A stretch of 15,711 nucleotides of DNA from FW021-bin31 sp036278455 (GTDB lineage: Bacteria > Bacteroidota > Bacteroidia > Chitinophagales > Chitinophagaceae). Below the pieces are notes generated by a model. It was not told the DNA's origin, made no database searches, and saw only the letters and a program-made list of their open reading frames with translations. Positions 15,389 through 15,711 of this stretch are shown here, piece after piece. The DNA is taken from contig DASULB010000358.1 in NCBI GenBank assembly GCA_036278455.1, positions 1 through 15,711 on the forward strand, in the 5' to 3' direction. Within the stretch, counting starts at the first letter, position 1. Each line of letters starts with the position of its first letter. A program made the position numbers and the translations under genes.

Positions 15389-15711
15389 ATGAAAAGGACA
15401 ATCGTTATCCTGGTTTTCACCACCTTCTTCCTGGGAGCAAAAGCCCAAAAACCCCATGTGATGGTACCGGTAATAGTGGGAAAGTTTGCACACATATTTG
15501 ATCCCAATGATGCTCCCGAACGGGGTGACAGTTCATGGTATACAAACGATCACACTTTTGTCAAGGGTAAAGATGGTACCTGGCATGCTTACGGGATCAT
15601 CCACCATTTGCCCGTCCATCCCTGGGAGGAAACGCGCTTTTTCCATATTACGGCAAAATCTCTGTCCCAGAAAAAATGGGAGGACCACGGTTATGCCATG
15701 CACGCCCAAAC
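15389..15711 (+). CDS. GH43-like beta-propeller glycosidase, N-terminal part (runs off right edge)
   Basis: Only the first 107 codons are in the window. A signal peptide (IVILVFTTFFLGAKAQ, cleavage after about residue 20) indicates export. The mature part contains FDPNDAPERGDSSWYTNDHTF (37-57), with Asp54 a candidate catalytic base, then KGKDGTWHAYGIIH and RFFHITAKSLSQKKWEDHG. This is the first-blade pattern of GH43/GH32-like five-bladed propellers in which WY-NDH replaces the usual ADP motif. It starts with ATG at 15389 after AAAATAAG, 77 bp past the esterase stop, in the same direction, so it is likely in the operon. The exact family cannot be settled without the remainder of the gene. Confidence 0.7.
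   Translation, partial: MKRTIVILVFTTFFLGAKAQKPHVMVPVIVGKFAHIFDPNDAPERGDSSWYTNDHTFVKGKDGTWHAYGIIHHLPVHPWEETRFFHITAKSLSQKKWEDHGYAMHAQ

Overview
This window looks like part of a Bacteroidetes chromosome, probably a soil or plant-associated Chitinophagaceae-like organism. The evidence is a SusC/SusD pair, promoters of the Bacteroidetes type (TTTG, about 19 bp, TAnnTTTG), few Shine-Dalgarno sites, and mixed base composition near 50% GC. It is a polysaccharide utilization locus (PUL) governed by a LacI-family regulator rather than the more usual ECF-sigma/anti-sigma or hybrid two-component systems. I see no tRNA, rRNA, CRISPR array or mobile element.

Layout. Minus strand, positions 3752 down to 1: a sodium:solute symporter (SSS), a PF07090-type glutamine-amidotransferase-like protein and a neutral-ceramidase-like hydrolase cut by the left edge. 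They are tightly spaced (47 bp and 3 bp gaps) and read as one operon. Positions 3753-4605 carry no convincing gene. They hold this operon's promoter, a leader of about 475 nt with two operators, and a candidate terminator for the regulator gene. Positions 5610-4606 (minus) encode the LacI-family regulator, with a TTG start. Positions 5611-6047 are a divergent control region with three operators. From 6048 on the plus strand: SusC, SusD, a DUF2961/GH172-type enzyme, a GH43 lipoprotein, a sialate-O-acetylesterase-like SGNH esterase, and the start of another beta-propeller glycosidase cut by the right edge.

The most informative signal is a perfect 14-bp palindrome, TGAATACGTATTCA, present five times (4024, 4212, 5642, 5808, 5957) and only in the two intergenic control regions. 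Its central CG and its placement just downstream of promoter -7 elements on three transcription units mark it as the operator of the LacI protein. It joins the symporter/ceramidase-like operon, the regulator and the SusCD-enzyme operon into one regulon.

Proposed working (inference): SusCD imports an acetylated oligosaccharide containing furanosides. The SGNH esterase deacetylates it, the GH43 and GH172 enzymes cleave arabinofuranosyl- or fructofuranosyl-type linkages, and the SSS symporter brings a small product into the cytoplasm. The amidotransferase-like and ceramidase-like proteins lack signal peptides and may act there. The ligand that releases LacI would be a product of this breakdown. 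The exact glycan cannot be told from the sequence.
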